From Stictocephala bisonia (lineage: Eukaryota > Arthropoda > Insecta > Hemiptera > Membracidae), in NCBI GenBank assembly GCA_035578905.1, contig JAQJVL010000001.1, positions 2,264,501-2,328,500 of the forward strand: 64,000 bases of DNA, written 5' to 3'. Shown here one piece after another: positions 21,607 to 34,447 of this stretch. Each line of letters opens with the position of its first letter. The stretch's first letter is position 1. The notes under the pieces were generated by a model that was not told the origin of the DNA, did not search any database, and was given only the letters and a program-made list of their open reading frames with translations. The position numbers and the translations under genes were made by a program.

Positions 21607-24600
21607 CTGTTATGATATGTTAGTCAAATATAATCAAATGACAAAAGGAAGAACTATGTTGATATTTATTAGTGTCAAAAAGAGATTGTACAATTTAATT
21701 CGTGTCTTTGCGTATAATTAAATGCCAGGAATTTCTACCCACTGACGGTCAAACGTGTATGTTGGAAGGGGGACCACCTACTTAATATTATGTTAGATCA
21801 GGGACAGTAAAAATTTTCAACAATATTATATATTATCAAATGATATGTAAGGTTTTTTTTTAATTATTAGCAGTTGGTGTACATAAAACGTTGATACATC
21901 TTTTACTGCACGTTCTAATTTAACTATTTGAAGTCGTCTTGAATGTTGTGCATTAAAATGCCTCATTCGTAAATTCAGACCATTTCCTAGGATATACCAT
22001 CTCTAGGGTATAAATCCTAGGGGCGTAAAATGGCAAACTGTTTCGTCAAACTGCTGTGGAACCAACATTGCAATAGTTTAAACCGGTATTGTTGAAATCA
22101 TCTCTGTACCAACATGTTTATGGTGCATTATTTAAAGTTTATTTTAACATTTGTACGTTATAAAACAAAGCTTGAAATTGGTAATTGATATCATAATCAT
22201 AGTGGCTATATAATTTTTTTATGTTTATTTTAAAATTCACTAAATTTGACTTTTTGTTAAAACCAGTTACTATTTTTACCAGATACATTTAGTTAAGAAT
22301 TTGTTTCGTATTGAAAAATCCAAAATACATTATGAAGAAGCTTCATGGCTGTATAGATATTGAGTAACAGATAAGATATTTTACCTAAATACTATAGTAG
22401 GAAACCATATGTGTTTGTTTTAAGTCTATTCTTGCAAAAACAACTCATACATTTCAAAATTTTCACTCCATAATGATGTACTCCATAATTTATTTACCAC
22501 GAATTTCAATAAATGTATACGTTAATACGGTTATGTTCAGTTAATGTTATTACAGTACTTCAGGTTAGCATTTTAATTTATATTCTGAAGCCAACCAAAT
22601 ATCTCGGTTACAGTCCAATAGTTGGTCTAAATATGAAAAAATACTCAATTACCGTAATATTTTTTCCGTATTTTCACATGGAACATTCTTGAAGGTGATT
22701 TTTCAAAGTAATTTTGATTGTATTTGCAAAACTTTACAAAATACGATTGCATCATCGTTAAATAGATCGTGTTCAAATGATCTCCTGGTGTATTCGTCAT
22801 TAGAATCTTACATAATAGCAATTCCATTCTATTTTTAAGTCCCTCTAGTCTGAAGTTGTGAAATTTCCTTTTAAAAAATCAGTCTCAGTAATATTTTTCT
22901 TGTATTAGTATTATTTAAAAAAAAGGTGTTGTATGGCTTTTACTTGTTTCAAATAATTGTATAGCATATCGTATTGAATTCTATATTTGAATAGCATTGG
23001 TACTAAAGTATTAGATGGCATTACACCTTATCAGAGATGATGATGTCAGAAAACCAAAATTACCTTTACTTACTTTTCAAAGTAGGAAGATTTACTGTTA
23101 CTTCTGAATCTAACATGATTACCATATATTCTTGATCCATATACTGCAGAATGTCTATATGGCTTAGAAGCATCCAGGCTTTCCTTTTCAGATGCGTGAC
23201 CTCATTTTTCCAAAGCATTACGATGCTACTATTTATTTCCTGTTCCGAGTTGTTGTACTTGACGGTTTAGAAACACTCAAAAAATGTTAGGTAAATTACA
23301 AGCCAAGTTCCAAGAGGTTTTGTCCCAATCTACAAACTATAGTTTTACCAAGCCGTCTTTTATTGTAACTTTCTTTTGTCAAACCTAAACTAAATGAAAT
23401 CTTTACTGTGTTTCAGTTCATTTCAAATAATCGCTTTCTTCACTTTTATTAATATCAAATAATAAGGTAATACCCAAAAGTTGAAGATCGTAAGTAAATG
23501 ACTTCTGCAGACTTCAAGAAATACTTTAATAAAGAAAGATTTAAAATATAAATTTAATTAAATATAAGTTAAAAATATACAATTGTGTGAGTTTTTCTGC
23601 TAGAAACAGCAGAATAATAATATATAATAAATATTATTATATAATAATAATATAGAATAAATATAATAAGAAATCTCTTATTATAATTGGTTTTTGCAAG
23701 AAAGTTTCAAAAACACATAAATATTTCATATAAGTTTAGTTAATAAAATAGTTAGTATTTTTTACTAGCGCTAGTAAGAGCCTGGATACTGGTGAAAAGG
23801 AGAAATATGTGGTTTGAACTGAGAAATGTAGAATTGGGTAAAAACAAGATGTGTCTATGCGATATATAATGCCTTAAACACAAATACAATTAGGTGCAGC
23901 TCTGCACTGCTTGCTGCGTAAAAAATACAATATTCTGCGCATATTGTGATTCGTAAACAGGAAGGGATTATGTGGAACACAAACACTACAATAGAAAATC
24001 GTTACTTATTCATACATCATTATTTTGTAAACTAATGAAATAAAACTTTGAATAGAATAGAATTGAAAAAAATTTTTAGAATAGGCTATGTGAGAGTTGA
24101 GCCATTTTAAACATAGACTGTGCTCAAAACAACAAAATTTACGTGAGCTAAAAATTAATTTGTTTCCTTTTTTGTAGAGATTTAAAATAAAAATATCTAA
24201 TATTCAAACACACATTGATACACTTTACATTGATTTACACAAATTTACATTTTTTGGTGAGTGAAATTTGTTACATCTAGGTTTGTTGTTATTTTTATAA
24301 ACAAAAAGGAAAACACCCATTTTAAATCAAACAAATACATTACAATCCAACCAAAGCTGATGCTGAGAGACAAATCAAATGTTATTATATATGTTGTGGT
24401 AAATATACAAACAAAGTATGAGATACAAACTTTCTAATATAATAATAATTCTTTTTAGTAAAACATCGTTTTCTGCGCCAAAATGTAATATACTGTCTCT
24501 GATTTTTCTGTTTAGAAAAAACATGAAAAAAGCATATTCGAATGAACCCTTTTTTAAATTACGCTAATATTAATTTTCATATAGTTTACTGAGCCAAAAG

Positions 24601-25324
24601 TGTATAGCATGATAATAATTTCATAAAAGATAACCCCTCTCATTGTAATACGTTACGCGTCAATAAAATAACCATCTCATACCAAATATAATATCTCCGT
24701 TCTGTTTTATTGTTGTATAAAAAATTAAGTAGGAATAAGAGGTTTGACTCTTTCAATTCAATTCTTTTATTGGTTCTGTCTTTGTTATATTGTATGTGAA
24801 GTATGAAGTAGTCCAGAGACTGGCATACAAAACCATCCTACATATGTGTAAGCCAGGGTTCTATCCATCCCGATTCCGTCGGGACAATCTCGATTTTAAC
24901 CCCTCCTGTCCCTGCGTTTCTACTGAGTTCTTGTCAGTACGCATATATTTTCGATTCTTTGATTTCTAAAGTAAATTTATATTTTACCTAGTCGTTTTAT
25001 AAAAGCTTGACAACTACCTACGCACACAATGTTATCGGAATAATTAGTATATTTAAATTTTAATCGTGAATAGTTTGCCTCATTTTAAATGTATAGCTGT
25101 TCACTACTTGTTTTGAGAATACTATCAATCAGATCAAATCCTAAATTTGGTCTTCAATACCATTAAATAACGCAGATAGAAAACAGGAAATAAATGTAAT
25201 AAAATCAATATGTATGCCAAATAGATATCTTAAAAAAGAAAATAGAAAATAAAGTTCGAGACGATAAATGAACAACACTTAAAATATAAAATCTGATAAA
25301 GAACAAAATTAGTAAGTATCCCTC
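21607..25324. other. AT-rich stretch, no gene seen
   Basis: About 3.7 kb with no convincing gene, RNA or dispersed repeat. An (ATAATA)-rich tract lies near 23610-23670. Confidence 0.5.
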
Positions 25325-25345
25325 CACTACAATGGATCGTTTACG

Positions 25346-25808
25346 CAAAGAGTTGCTAATAGATTTACTAAATTTAATTTATCAATAGCTTTTAAGACTT
25401 GTAATGCTATGTCCAACATTTTACACCTAAATATTGAAAATGAAGATAAATTCAATAATTCAGGAATATATAGGAATAACTGTAATTATTGTAATATTTT
25501 TTTACATAGGTCAGACTGTAAATTTTAACAAAATATATAAAAACCATGTCTCTTCTTTTAAAAATAAGAAACCTGAAAGATCTAATGTATCAAAATATCT
25601 TCTCAATTGTACACACAGTTTGAATAAAATAGATGAAAATGTGGATATTCTAAAAGTTTGTAAGAAGGGTAGGATTATGAATGCTTGGGAAGAGTTATTT
25701 ATTTTTTAAAGAAAAATTTAAGGATCGTGATAAACTAATGAATGAACAGGTTAATTTTTAATAGGAACTAGTTTTTAATAACGTATTTTTAGCGTTTAAA
25801 AGAACATA
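25346..25808 (+). pseudogene. Frameshifted GIY-YIG endonuclease domain
   Basis: In one frame the DNA reads VANRFTKFNLSIAFKT and continues to SGIYRNNCNYCN, with GIY at 25463-25471 and a CxxC pair. After a run of seven T's (25497-25503) the domain continues one frame over with FYIGQT (25503-25517) and KPERSNVSKYLLNCTHSLNK. After about 25706 it continues in a third frame with KEKFKDRDKLMNEQ. GIY, YIG, the Cys pair and the downstream NHxxSFKNxKPE-like block are in the usual Penelope order. The catalytic Arg expected after YIGQT is not evident (the text there reads NFNKIYKNH). Two frameshifts and the Arg loss make this a dead copy. Confidence 0.75.
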
Positions 25809-25830
25809 AGTAACAGCAAATAGGAAATAG

Positions 25831-25901
25831 CCAATAATATCACAGCAGCCGCCATTTTGACTCTTTCGGCCAATAGGGTCACGTGGTTGTAGGCCTATAA
25901 A
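25831..25901 (+). promoter_or_regulatory. Promoter-like block in the Penelope 3' region
   Basis: Within 71 bp lie CCAAT (25831), GCCGCCATTTTG (YY1-like, 25848-25859), a second CCAAT (25870), the E-box CACGTG (25880-25885) and TATAAA (25896-25901). This order and spacing are those of an RNA polymerase II core promoter. In Penelope-like elements the repeated 3' region often sits upstream of the next tandem copy and drives it. The related copy at 43.5 kb begins at the position about 29 bp after TATAAA, where transcription would start. Activity is inferred only. Confidence 0.45.
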
Positions 25902-26128
25902 TTGAGTTGTTGAACACCATTTTCTATTCTTTTGTGATCTCTCTGATCTGATGAAAGTGAGCGTGGTTCACCAAAATAGATCACCATAATATTTGTGTAT
26001 ATTGTACTTGTATTGTAATATATTTGTGTATTTTGTTCTTATATTGTAATAAATTTGTATTGTGTGACGTTCACTTGTATTTTATTTGTACCAACACGTA
26101 TTATGCTAATTAAAAACTACCTTAATTC

Positions 26129-29100
26129 CAAAGTTAATAATAGGTCCATAGATACCGGCTTAAATTATCTCATTGACGGAAGTGAATTAGATAAAAGGAG
26201 TTTTGCAAACCTAAAAAGTGTATGTGGTATCTGAGTGAATGAAAGACGTTATAATATAATTTCACACTTTTTCAAATTCGATACAATGTTAAGTTACTAA
26301 CCACACTACGAAATAAAATTTGAGAATTTTTATCCGATTATTTATTTCATAAATACCAATGAATCGTGCCATGACACGTTACTCGAGGCTAGAGAACGAT
26401 GTAGCTATATATAACAGAAAAGGACTTAGCAGTGAGTTTGCGATTCGTGACCAACCAGACCACTATAAGATCTCCCCACCATCTTCGGCAAATAGAATTA
26501 TATAAATTGGAATGAGCAAGACGACATTAACGAGCACTTGAAGATAAATGGTTAAAGTTTCCGAATAAAGTGCGTTTCCTTCGGATTTTCCTCTGGCTAA
26601 CTGCGTTAACTTCCATGCTTAAAGTAATATTGTTTCGGATATACAATACAAGAGCCATTTCTTGTACATTTTCTTTCAAGCCTTACAACATGTTTTGTAC
26701 TTTATATATTATTTTTAAATTATATTTATCCCTTTTTCTAATTTGTTAACTAAATAAAATGTCTTCTTTACTTCAATATTTTCTCCTTTTTACATACCTA
26801 GCACAATCTTAAAATGTAATAACATGTATACAAGTAAAATTTAAGTTGAATTATAAAAATTAAACATTTAAAAACGTATTCAAGCTATAATAAAACCACT
26901 TCATCATTATGAATCTATAATGGTTCAATAAAAATATCCAGCAGGCTATTTATTTTTTTCTATAACAATTCCATAAAATCAGTTATTAATTTATATAAAA
27001 ATACTATAACCAACTTAAAAAGCTAATTAAATTTGCTTGTGAAAATAAATTATTAAAAGTATCGTACAGTAATTAGATGATTTGGCTTTCTTTTGTATTT
27101 AGAGACCTCGAGCAAAGACAACGCAAAGGTTGGAATAATGAATAAGAGAGCACGTTTGTAGTATTCGTTTGCTATCATCAAAATATAATAGTTATTCTAA
27201 AAGTTGCAACAGAAATTAAAATTAAAAAATAATAAAAGTTGCAACAGAAATTAAAATTAAAAAATAAAATCAGTTATTCTTACACTAGCATTGAATATTG
27301 CTTAATGAATAAGAAGAGAAGAATCAGAAAATCGTTTATTTTCCCGAATATTTACGTGAAATATCATTAATACTTTATTCTGACATGAATAGTATAGGTA
27401 TGATATAGTAAATATTGTCTAACTACTAATAATTTAATTTTAACTATTAAACATTTAATAAACTATGATTATTAGCATGAGAAATTAATCGACATGGCAT
27501 GATTGCCTTTCCGAAGAAGAGTTGCCACTCGTCCGATTCTGACGGAACAGGCCAGAGTTGAGACCACCTGGAAGACTATAATCGGTAATATGTATTAATT
27601 AAATGGGCATATACTTATTTTTAGAAACGTTGAGATCTGATACATTTTGATACAGCCATTTCTTTAATGTCATAGATCTCGAAGTGTATTTAAACGTACT
27701 TCATTTATTAAAACGTCACTAAAGAGAACAATGTTACTGCTGATATATAAATTAAAAATGTCATTTATATATAATAAAAACAAGATCGGACCTAAACTAC
27801 TCCTGTTTGGGAAACAATATTGTAACTGGGATTGAAATTTCCTATACAATGAAAAATTCCGTTTTATCTATTACTGTCATTTGATTTGGGCCAAGTCCAT
27901 AATTATCGGTAGTTAACATTAGATCAATCGTTTCAAGACACTTTTGCACTTTTTAACATGAATTTAGTATAAGTTTACATTACATTCAGGTCTTAGTTTA
28001 GATACTAAAACAAAATTCTTGCCTAATAGAACTAGGATGGTTTTATCATTAAAAAAATAATGGTCACAACTTATATTTTCTGTTAACTTTCAGTTGAACT
28101 AACCCTAATTAGTTCAAAATCATCCAAAAGTACCAAAGTACTATTTAAATTGTTATGCATAACAAACTAATTCTAACACCAGCTGTACCGACATCAGACA
28201 GCGGTAATGGTGAACAACATAATGGTGAGCAAAGACTCTGCCATGACAACTAGAAGACGATTTGCTTTCATTACAGTTGTTGTAATGACAGCAACAATTT
28301 ATACATATTTCAATCAATTTTTGGCATAATATAATCATTGGATATGTAAAAATTTACGTGTCTTTCATTGATAAACGTCCTCTTTATTTTGAAATTTGTA
28401 TTAAAAGCTTACGTGATTTAATCAATGTCAAACTATTAATTTGCATTGAAAAAAGTAAAAAATATTCTAAGACAGCATTATGGTTGAAAGTTCTGTAAAA
28501 TAGTTAAAAACACTTTGAAAAAATAACCGTCAGAAGATCACATGGATTGTTCAAGACCCGTTGTAGGAAAGTTTGTATGAAGTGGCAATTCAAGTTGCAG
28601 GCAGGCAGTTGTGGTATGCTAATTTTACCGCTTGTGTGCGGAAACAGCATCAACATCAACAGAGAGTGGTGAATATTCAATAGTGACTCAGGTCGGTGTT
28701 CGGCGGGGTGTTGCTGCATCTCTCAACACATTAATGTCATTTCTCATCGATATATCTCTTAACACTTTAATTTAGCAGTCATACGAACTAAAATTTTAAA
28801 ATGGTACATTTAAAATTTGTACTTACTTCGCGGTGAAAATCCACACCTGTTAGTGATAGGTTTACTGGATTTTGTCACAACTCCTTTTTTCATTAACAGA
28901 GGTGCTCAACTGTTAACAATACTGTTCTCTGTAACCTATATTAGTAGCAACTTATGCAAGTCCTTACTCTCTGTCACTGCCTCAACTCAAGCACAACATT
29001 TTCTTTTAATTTGGCTGAAATATATGTGTGAAACTTATTCATAAATCTAATATTGGAATATTATATCACATTATTCATGCGTATTCTTAGCTAATGTACT

Positions 29101-29499
29101 AACAGACTTGTTATGTTAAATGAATAAATCATAATTTTATTTTTCTTACTTATTCAAACTCATTAAAATTGTATTTATACCTTTTCTTGACAGTAGATGC
29201 ACTAAATTAATGCATAACCACGTATTTCATAAATGATCAAAATACTTAACTTATCCAAAATTATATTTTCAATCATAGTTTCGATCAAAGAATCCAGTAC
29301 TCAACTACTGCACAACATGTTTTCTGTTTTGGAAGATGAACTTGAATTATGCACAACCTATTTTTTAACTGACATATTTACTAACCGTATGTACAGTAAT
29401 TAAGTTTCATATCCCTGGAAGATGTAATTAAAACGCTCATTGAATATTTTTTTATGTTACAAATGTATTGTCAAAAATGTATTATGAAGGAATTTATGA
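26129..29499. other. AT-rich stretch, no gene seen
   Basis: About 3.4 kb. A two-unit tandem repeat lies at 27196-27268. Short open frames at 28.15-29.04 kb show no recognisable domain. Around 28910-28925 a single segment (ACAGAGGTGCTCAACTGTTA) resembles the 41-bp unit of the array that starts further on. Confidence 0.5.
27196..27268. repeat. ~36-bp tandem duplication
   Basis: AAAAGTTGCAACAGAAATTA plus an A-rich continuation occurs twice in a row. Confidence 0.9.
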
Positions 29500-30440
29500 A
29501 CACACTTTCTGTTACCCACAAACTTACTCAACTTAATATAACCCAGTTCTTTTTGCTGCTATCAAGGGCAATAAATGTTTCAACAAACCAGTCATCTTGA
29601 CCTATTGTAGCTTTACTCATTAGGTACAACCTAGTTTTATGTCACTAGCAGATGAACTTAATTTGTATAGCTCAGTTTTCTGTGACTAGCAGTTGTACTG
29701 TTTTTCATAGATCAGTTTTACTCACTAGCAGTAGAAGACAATTGTTAAAGCTCAGTTTTCTTTGATTTACAGACGTGCTCAACATGCATAGCTCAACTTT
29801 CTGTGACTTACAGATGTGCTCAATACGCATAGCTCAACTTTCTGTGACTTAGAGATGTGCTCAATATGCATAGCTCAGTTTTATGTGACTTATAGATGTG
29901 CTAAACAAGCATAGCTTAGTTTTCTTTGACATGTAAATTACAGGCATGCTCAACATGCATAGCTCAGTTTTATGTGAATTACAGGTGTGCTCAACATGCA
30001 TAGCTCAGTTTCATGAGAATTACATGCCTGCTCAACATGCATAGCTCAGTTGTATGTGAATTACATGCGTGCTCAACATGCATAGCTCAGTTTTATGTCA
30101 AGTACAGGCGTTCTCAACATGCATAGCTCAATTTTATGTCAAGTACAGGCGTTCTCAACATGCATAGCTCAGTTGTATGTGAATTATATGCGTGCTCAAC
30201 ATGCATAGTTCAGTTGCATGTGAATTACAAGCGTTCCCAGCATGCATATCTCAGTTTTATGTGAATTACAGACGTTCTCAACATGCACAGCTCAGTTTTA
30301 TGTGAATTAAAGGCGTGCTCAACATGCATAGCTCAGTTTTATGTGAATTACAGGCGTGCTCAACATGAACAGCTCAGTTTTATGTGAATTGCAGGCGTGC
30401 TCAACATTCTCAGCTCAGTTTCCAGTGCCTTGCAGATATA
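29500..30440. repeat. 41-bp minisatellite with a degenerate left flank
   Basis: The clear units (about 29745-30425, ~17 copies) contain CTCAACATGCATAGCTCAGT then TTTATGTGAATTACAGGCGTG. To the left (29500-29745) recognisable but strongly diverged units continue (GCAGATGAACTTAATTTGTA, GCTCAGTTTTCTGTGAC). To the right similarity fades by about 30460. The centre is homogeneous and the edges are old, as expected if units are turned over mainly in the middle. Confidence 0.9.
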
Positions 30441-31319
30441 CTCAAATTGAATCATCTGGTTTTCAACGTCTTAACAAGTGTACTTTATGGAATAACTGTT
30501 TGTATTTTTTTTATTTGTTAATAGCATATATTCCTCACTTGCTGGGATAATATCCTGTAAATTTCGTTCAATGTGAATAATCCAGACTCTAGAATATACA
30601 ATTTTGTATTCTATCAATGTAAGATCTGCAATTTTTAAATGTATTTCATTACAGAGATTTTAAAAAGATACTTTAATTCTATTCTTAACTTTAACCATTG
30701 AGACTTTTTGTATATTTAACTGGTTTTGTAAAAAATAACAACACACAGTGTTCTTTTAGACCTCACGAGATTTGTATTAGTTTATAACTTACTTAGAAAG
30801 TGAGACCTCATACAGTAACCATGTATGTTTTAAATGTACCTTCATTTTTAAGGTTGTACTTAAATAATATTTCTAGGGTAAAATTGAATGCATATATTAT
30901 ACTTTAGCTTCAAAAAATCTTCATAATTTTATTTTACAAAATTTTACAAATCTTATGTGTATCTTTGTTTCAGGTGAGTCTCTACTAGTTCTGCCAATCA
31001 TAGTGGCGTAAGTTATAGATTTATATTTACAATGTTAATTACTAGTTACAAGTTGAGCTTTTAAATTAATCAATCTAATAAACAAGGAAAGGCTTATTCA
31101 ATTTTAAATGAGAAAGCTTGACTATACGTAATACTAATTGTTTATTTTTTTAATGTATATATTGCATATGGTTTTGTATTACGTTTATTTTGGAACAATA
31201 CCACATGCTTTATATGCACTTTAAATTTAGTTTTATTGTATATAACGATTAAATAGATTTTTTCAGAACTAAGATATTCTGCTAGTTTAATTTCTTTTAA
31301 ATAAACTAACACTAAATGA
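30441..31319. other. AT-rich stretch, no gene seen
   Basis: About 0.9 kb between two minisatellites, nothing recognised. Confidence 0.55.
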
Positions 31320-32010
31320 TGCTGATCTTCTGTAATTGTTGACAGAGATACACAAGTACCATAAAATAATTTAGTTCACGTATCTTATCTTCTGTGATTG
31401 GTGACAGAGATACACACAAGTACCATAAAATGATTTAGTTCACGTATCTTATCTTCTGTGATTGGTGACAGGATACACAAGTACCATAAAATGATTTAAT
31501 TCGCGTATCTTATCTTCTGTGATTGGTGACAGAGATACACAAGTACCATAAAATGATTTAGTTCACGTATCTTATCTTCTGTGATTGGTTACAGAGATAC
31601 ACAAGTACCATAAAATGGTTCAGTTCACGTATCTTATCTTCTGTGATTGGTGATAGAGATACACAAGTACCATAAAATGATTTAGTTTACGTATATTATC
31701 TTCTGTGATTGGTGACAGAGATACACAAGTACCATAAAATGATTCAGTTCACGTATCTTATCTTCTGTGATTGGTGACAGAAATACACAAGTACCATAAA
31801 ATGATTTAGTTCACGTATCTTATCTTCTGTGATTGGTTACAGAGATACACAAGCACCATAAAATGATTCAGTTCACGTATCTTATCTTTTGTGATTGGTG
31901 ACAGAGATACACAAGTACCATAAAATGATTTAGTTCACGTATATTATCTTCTGTGATTGGTGACAGAGATACACAAGTAACATAAAATGATTTAGTTCAC
32001 GTATATTATC
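31320..32010. repeat. 62-bp minisatellite, ~11 units
   Basis: Units contain TATCTTCTGTGATTGGTGAC, AGAGATACACAAGTACCATA and AAATGATTTAGTTCACG. Variants include GGTTACAG, GATTCAG and GTATATTATC. One unit has an extra AC and one lacks AG near 31470. Confidence 0.95.
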
Positions 32011-32899
32011 GAACATTTTAAAAATTGTATTGCAACTTCAATTGATTTATAAATTAGTATGAATTTCATATTAGATGAAATTGATATGATTTGTATTACA
32101 TTAATTTAGATGATCCAAATGGCAAAGATTGTTACTGTGTTCGGAATGGCTGCAATTTGGCCAAAACTATCTCTAGTTTGTCAACCTACAATTACTGCAA
32201 AGAATATTTAATATATTATTGCTAGCCCAGTAATTCCTGTGACACTGGTATTTAAACATATATAGTATAGTAAAACATTATTGTAACCAGGAAAGTAAAC
32301 GCAAATATTTCTATATGATATGCAATGAACGGGCCATCTAGAAAAAGGACCGATCATTTAATTGTGACTTTAAGTAGGGGTTTTATCTTTAAGAAATTTG
32401 AGTTGGTGATACTTTTTGAAGCTCATATTATTGACAAAAATAAAATGTTAGGTTTTTAGCAGTCAAAACATAACATTTTATGATAGTAGGACGTATATTT
32501 TACACGTCTTACCATCATTTCAAATGTGTAACTCATAAACACGTATTTAAGAAGAGATTAAATCTATTTCGTAGCTTTATATTCATGACGTTTAGGGGAA
32601 ATTTTAGCTTCCAATACTGCTGTCCTAGCTATAAATTATAAAACAAACAATTAGCAGAGGTAAAAACATCCCTAAACCACAGTATAATGATATTATCGTT
32701 AAATTAACACGTCAAATTAGTTCCGGATCCCTTCCTCATGTTAAGTCAATCATAATTAATTACTATTGTATCCCAAAACCCAGCAAGTTGAACTTATCTG
32801 GTTTTCGTAGTATAAATTGACCTTGAATCGTTCGAATTTGGAATCTTATGATTTTAGAAACCACTTTCATAGAAGTTTTTGAGTTACTTACATTACATC

Positions 32900-32968
<69 letters not shown>

Positions 32969-33482
32969 TCATTGCTATATTGTATTTGTTTGTTTGAAAT
33001 TTCAAATTTTTTTTCAATCTTTGAGAACTTCACTTTCAAAACTTATTATATGTCTCTCTTAATCATATAAAATAAAATAGGTACACAAATCCAACTTACG
33101 GAAATGATATGTATGCACATATTTCTTAAGGAATGGTTAACTGATAAAAGATTTTGAACTATCTAGACTGAAACAAAAAAAAAAAAAAAAAAACATACAC
33201 ATTACTATAAATAATCTGTATATTAGACAATTATTTAGTCAGTGGTTTATCGTATGTTTATGTCATAAACTTGGTGGGTCATAGCCAGAACTGAAAATTG
33301 TGGCAAGCGTGTATTTGACATTCCGTTAATTAAAGCATAACTTAATAGTATTCATAAAACCTATGCCAGTTGAGGTTATTACGTAGTAAACTGAAATAGT
33401 GTGCAGCGAAAACACTTAACACTAATTCGAAATATTGAAAATATATATTTAAAAACTGCTCAACATTCCATATATTTATTAA
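32011..33482. other. AT-rich stretch with simple repeats, no gene seen
   Basis: Contains a (CA)n microsatellite and a poly-A run at about 33175-33193. No gene is recognised; the open frame across the CA tract (32879-33070) is a microsatellite artefact. Confidence 0.6.
32903..32966. repeat. (CA)n microsatellite
   Basis: A pure CA dinucleotide run of about 32 units. Confidence 0.98.
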
Positions 33483-34447
33483 CTAGCTGTACCCACCCGC
33501 TTCGCCGGTCATAATATTGAGTTTGATTATATAATCGAAATGAGCAGCAAGTTGTCATTTTGAAATGCTGCAATCAAAATATATGTAAAACTTTCAACAA
33601 AGTCAAGAATACCACAAAATTAACTAAATACTATGTTATTAAAAAACAATTATTTAACTTATTATCCTATTAAGAACATCTGATGTTATGTATAGTTTAA
33701 ATATTAATTTTAAAAGTTTAGCCTAGCGCAATTGTATTCAATTTGGTTCTATTTAACAGCTGTTATACAAATAATTCAATCAATAATTATAGATCTATAA
33801 GAATAACGTGGGATTTCCCGAGGTCGAAGAGCAAAATCCTTTTTTGGTGAGCCTCCAGAGGCCAAAATAAACCTATGTACAAAATCTCGTCAATTGGAAG
33901 TATAGTTTTGGAGAAATAGTATTGAGCAGTAAACGGCTTATATGAATATATATATATATATATATGTAAATTTTAAATTATCTGAATACAGTATGTTCTC
34001 CTAGATAACAAAGTTTCACAGTCTACAAAAATCTGTAAGTCTACTCTTAGAGGCCGTAAATTAACCAATTTGATTTACAAATTACAAATTGAACATCTAG
34101 CTCTACCTAAGGATAAAGGAGGGGAGATAGAGCAAAAAGTCATAGGGGCAAAGTTGTAGATCGTCTCAAATCAGGAACAGAAATAATGTTAATTTTACTG
34201 TAGAACCGTTCATTTAGCCACTACAGTCCAATTTGTGAAACACTTTCTTTGGCATTTAAAATTGTTGGCAATAAAAAGGCTGCCATATTCGATTTACTAA
34301 GGATTTTTCAATGTCTCTTCTTCTTATTGCACATCTTCAACATAAGACCTTTGACTCTACCAAATTTCAGCCTCGTAGGTTTAGTACTTTTTTAGTACAG
34401 TGGTGAGTGAGTCAGTCAGTGGTATTTGCCTTTCATAGGCATAGATA
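33483..34447. mobile_element. ~1-kb interspersed element starting CTAGCTGTACCC, copy 1
   Basis: The left end is CTAGCTGTACCCACCCGCTT followed by CGCCGG; the right end is GTGGTATTTGCCTTTCATAG. The same sequence, at moderate identity, occupies 58046-59115 in the same orientation, with shared blocks such as TCATAATATTGAGTTTGATT, AAAAAGGCTGCCAT and GACTCTAC. No coding frame. Read on the minus strand the element ends with a GC-rich short hairpin and CTAG followed by T, which resembles a Helitron 3' end, but that assignment is tentative. A (TA)n tract sits at about 33945-33965. Confidence 0.65.

Larger units (their letters stand above)
25325..26128 (+). mobile_element. Penelope-like element, second family, 5'-truncated
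   Basis: A frameshifted GIY-YIG endonuclease domain (25346-25808) is followed by a ~320-bp 3' region. The last ~200 bp of that region (25925-26128) recur at 43477-43664, both copies running through GTACCAACAC and ending at ATTAAAAACTA. Domain order and 5' truncation match Penelope-like elements. Neither reverse transcriptase motifs nor an upstream copy were seen. The 3' region differs from that of the element at 1.9-3.2 kb, so at least two families are present. Confidence 0.7.

Noticed and set aside
32879..33070. Open frame with a Thr-His run
   Set aside because: It is the (CA)n microsatellite read in frame.
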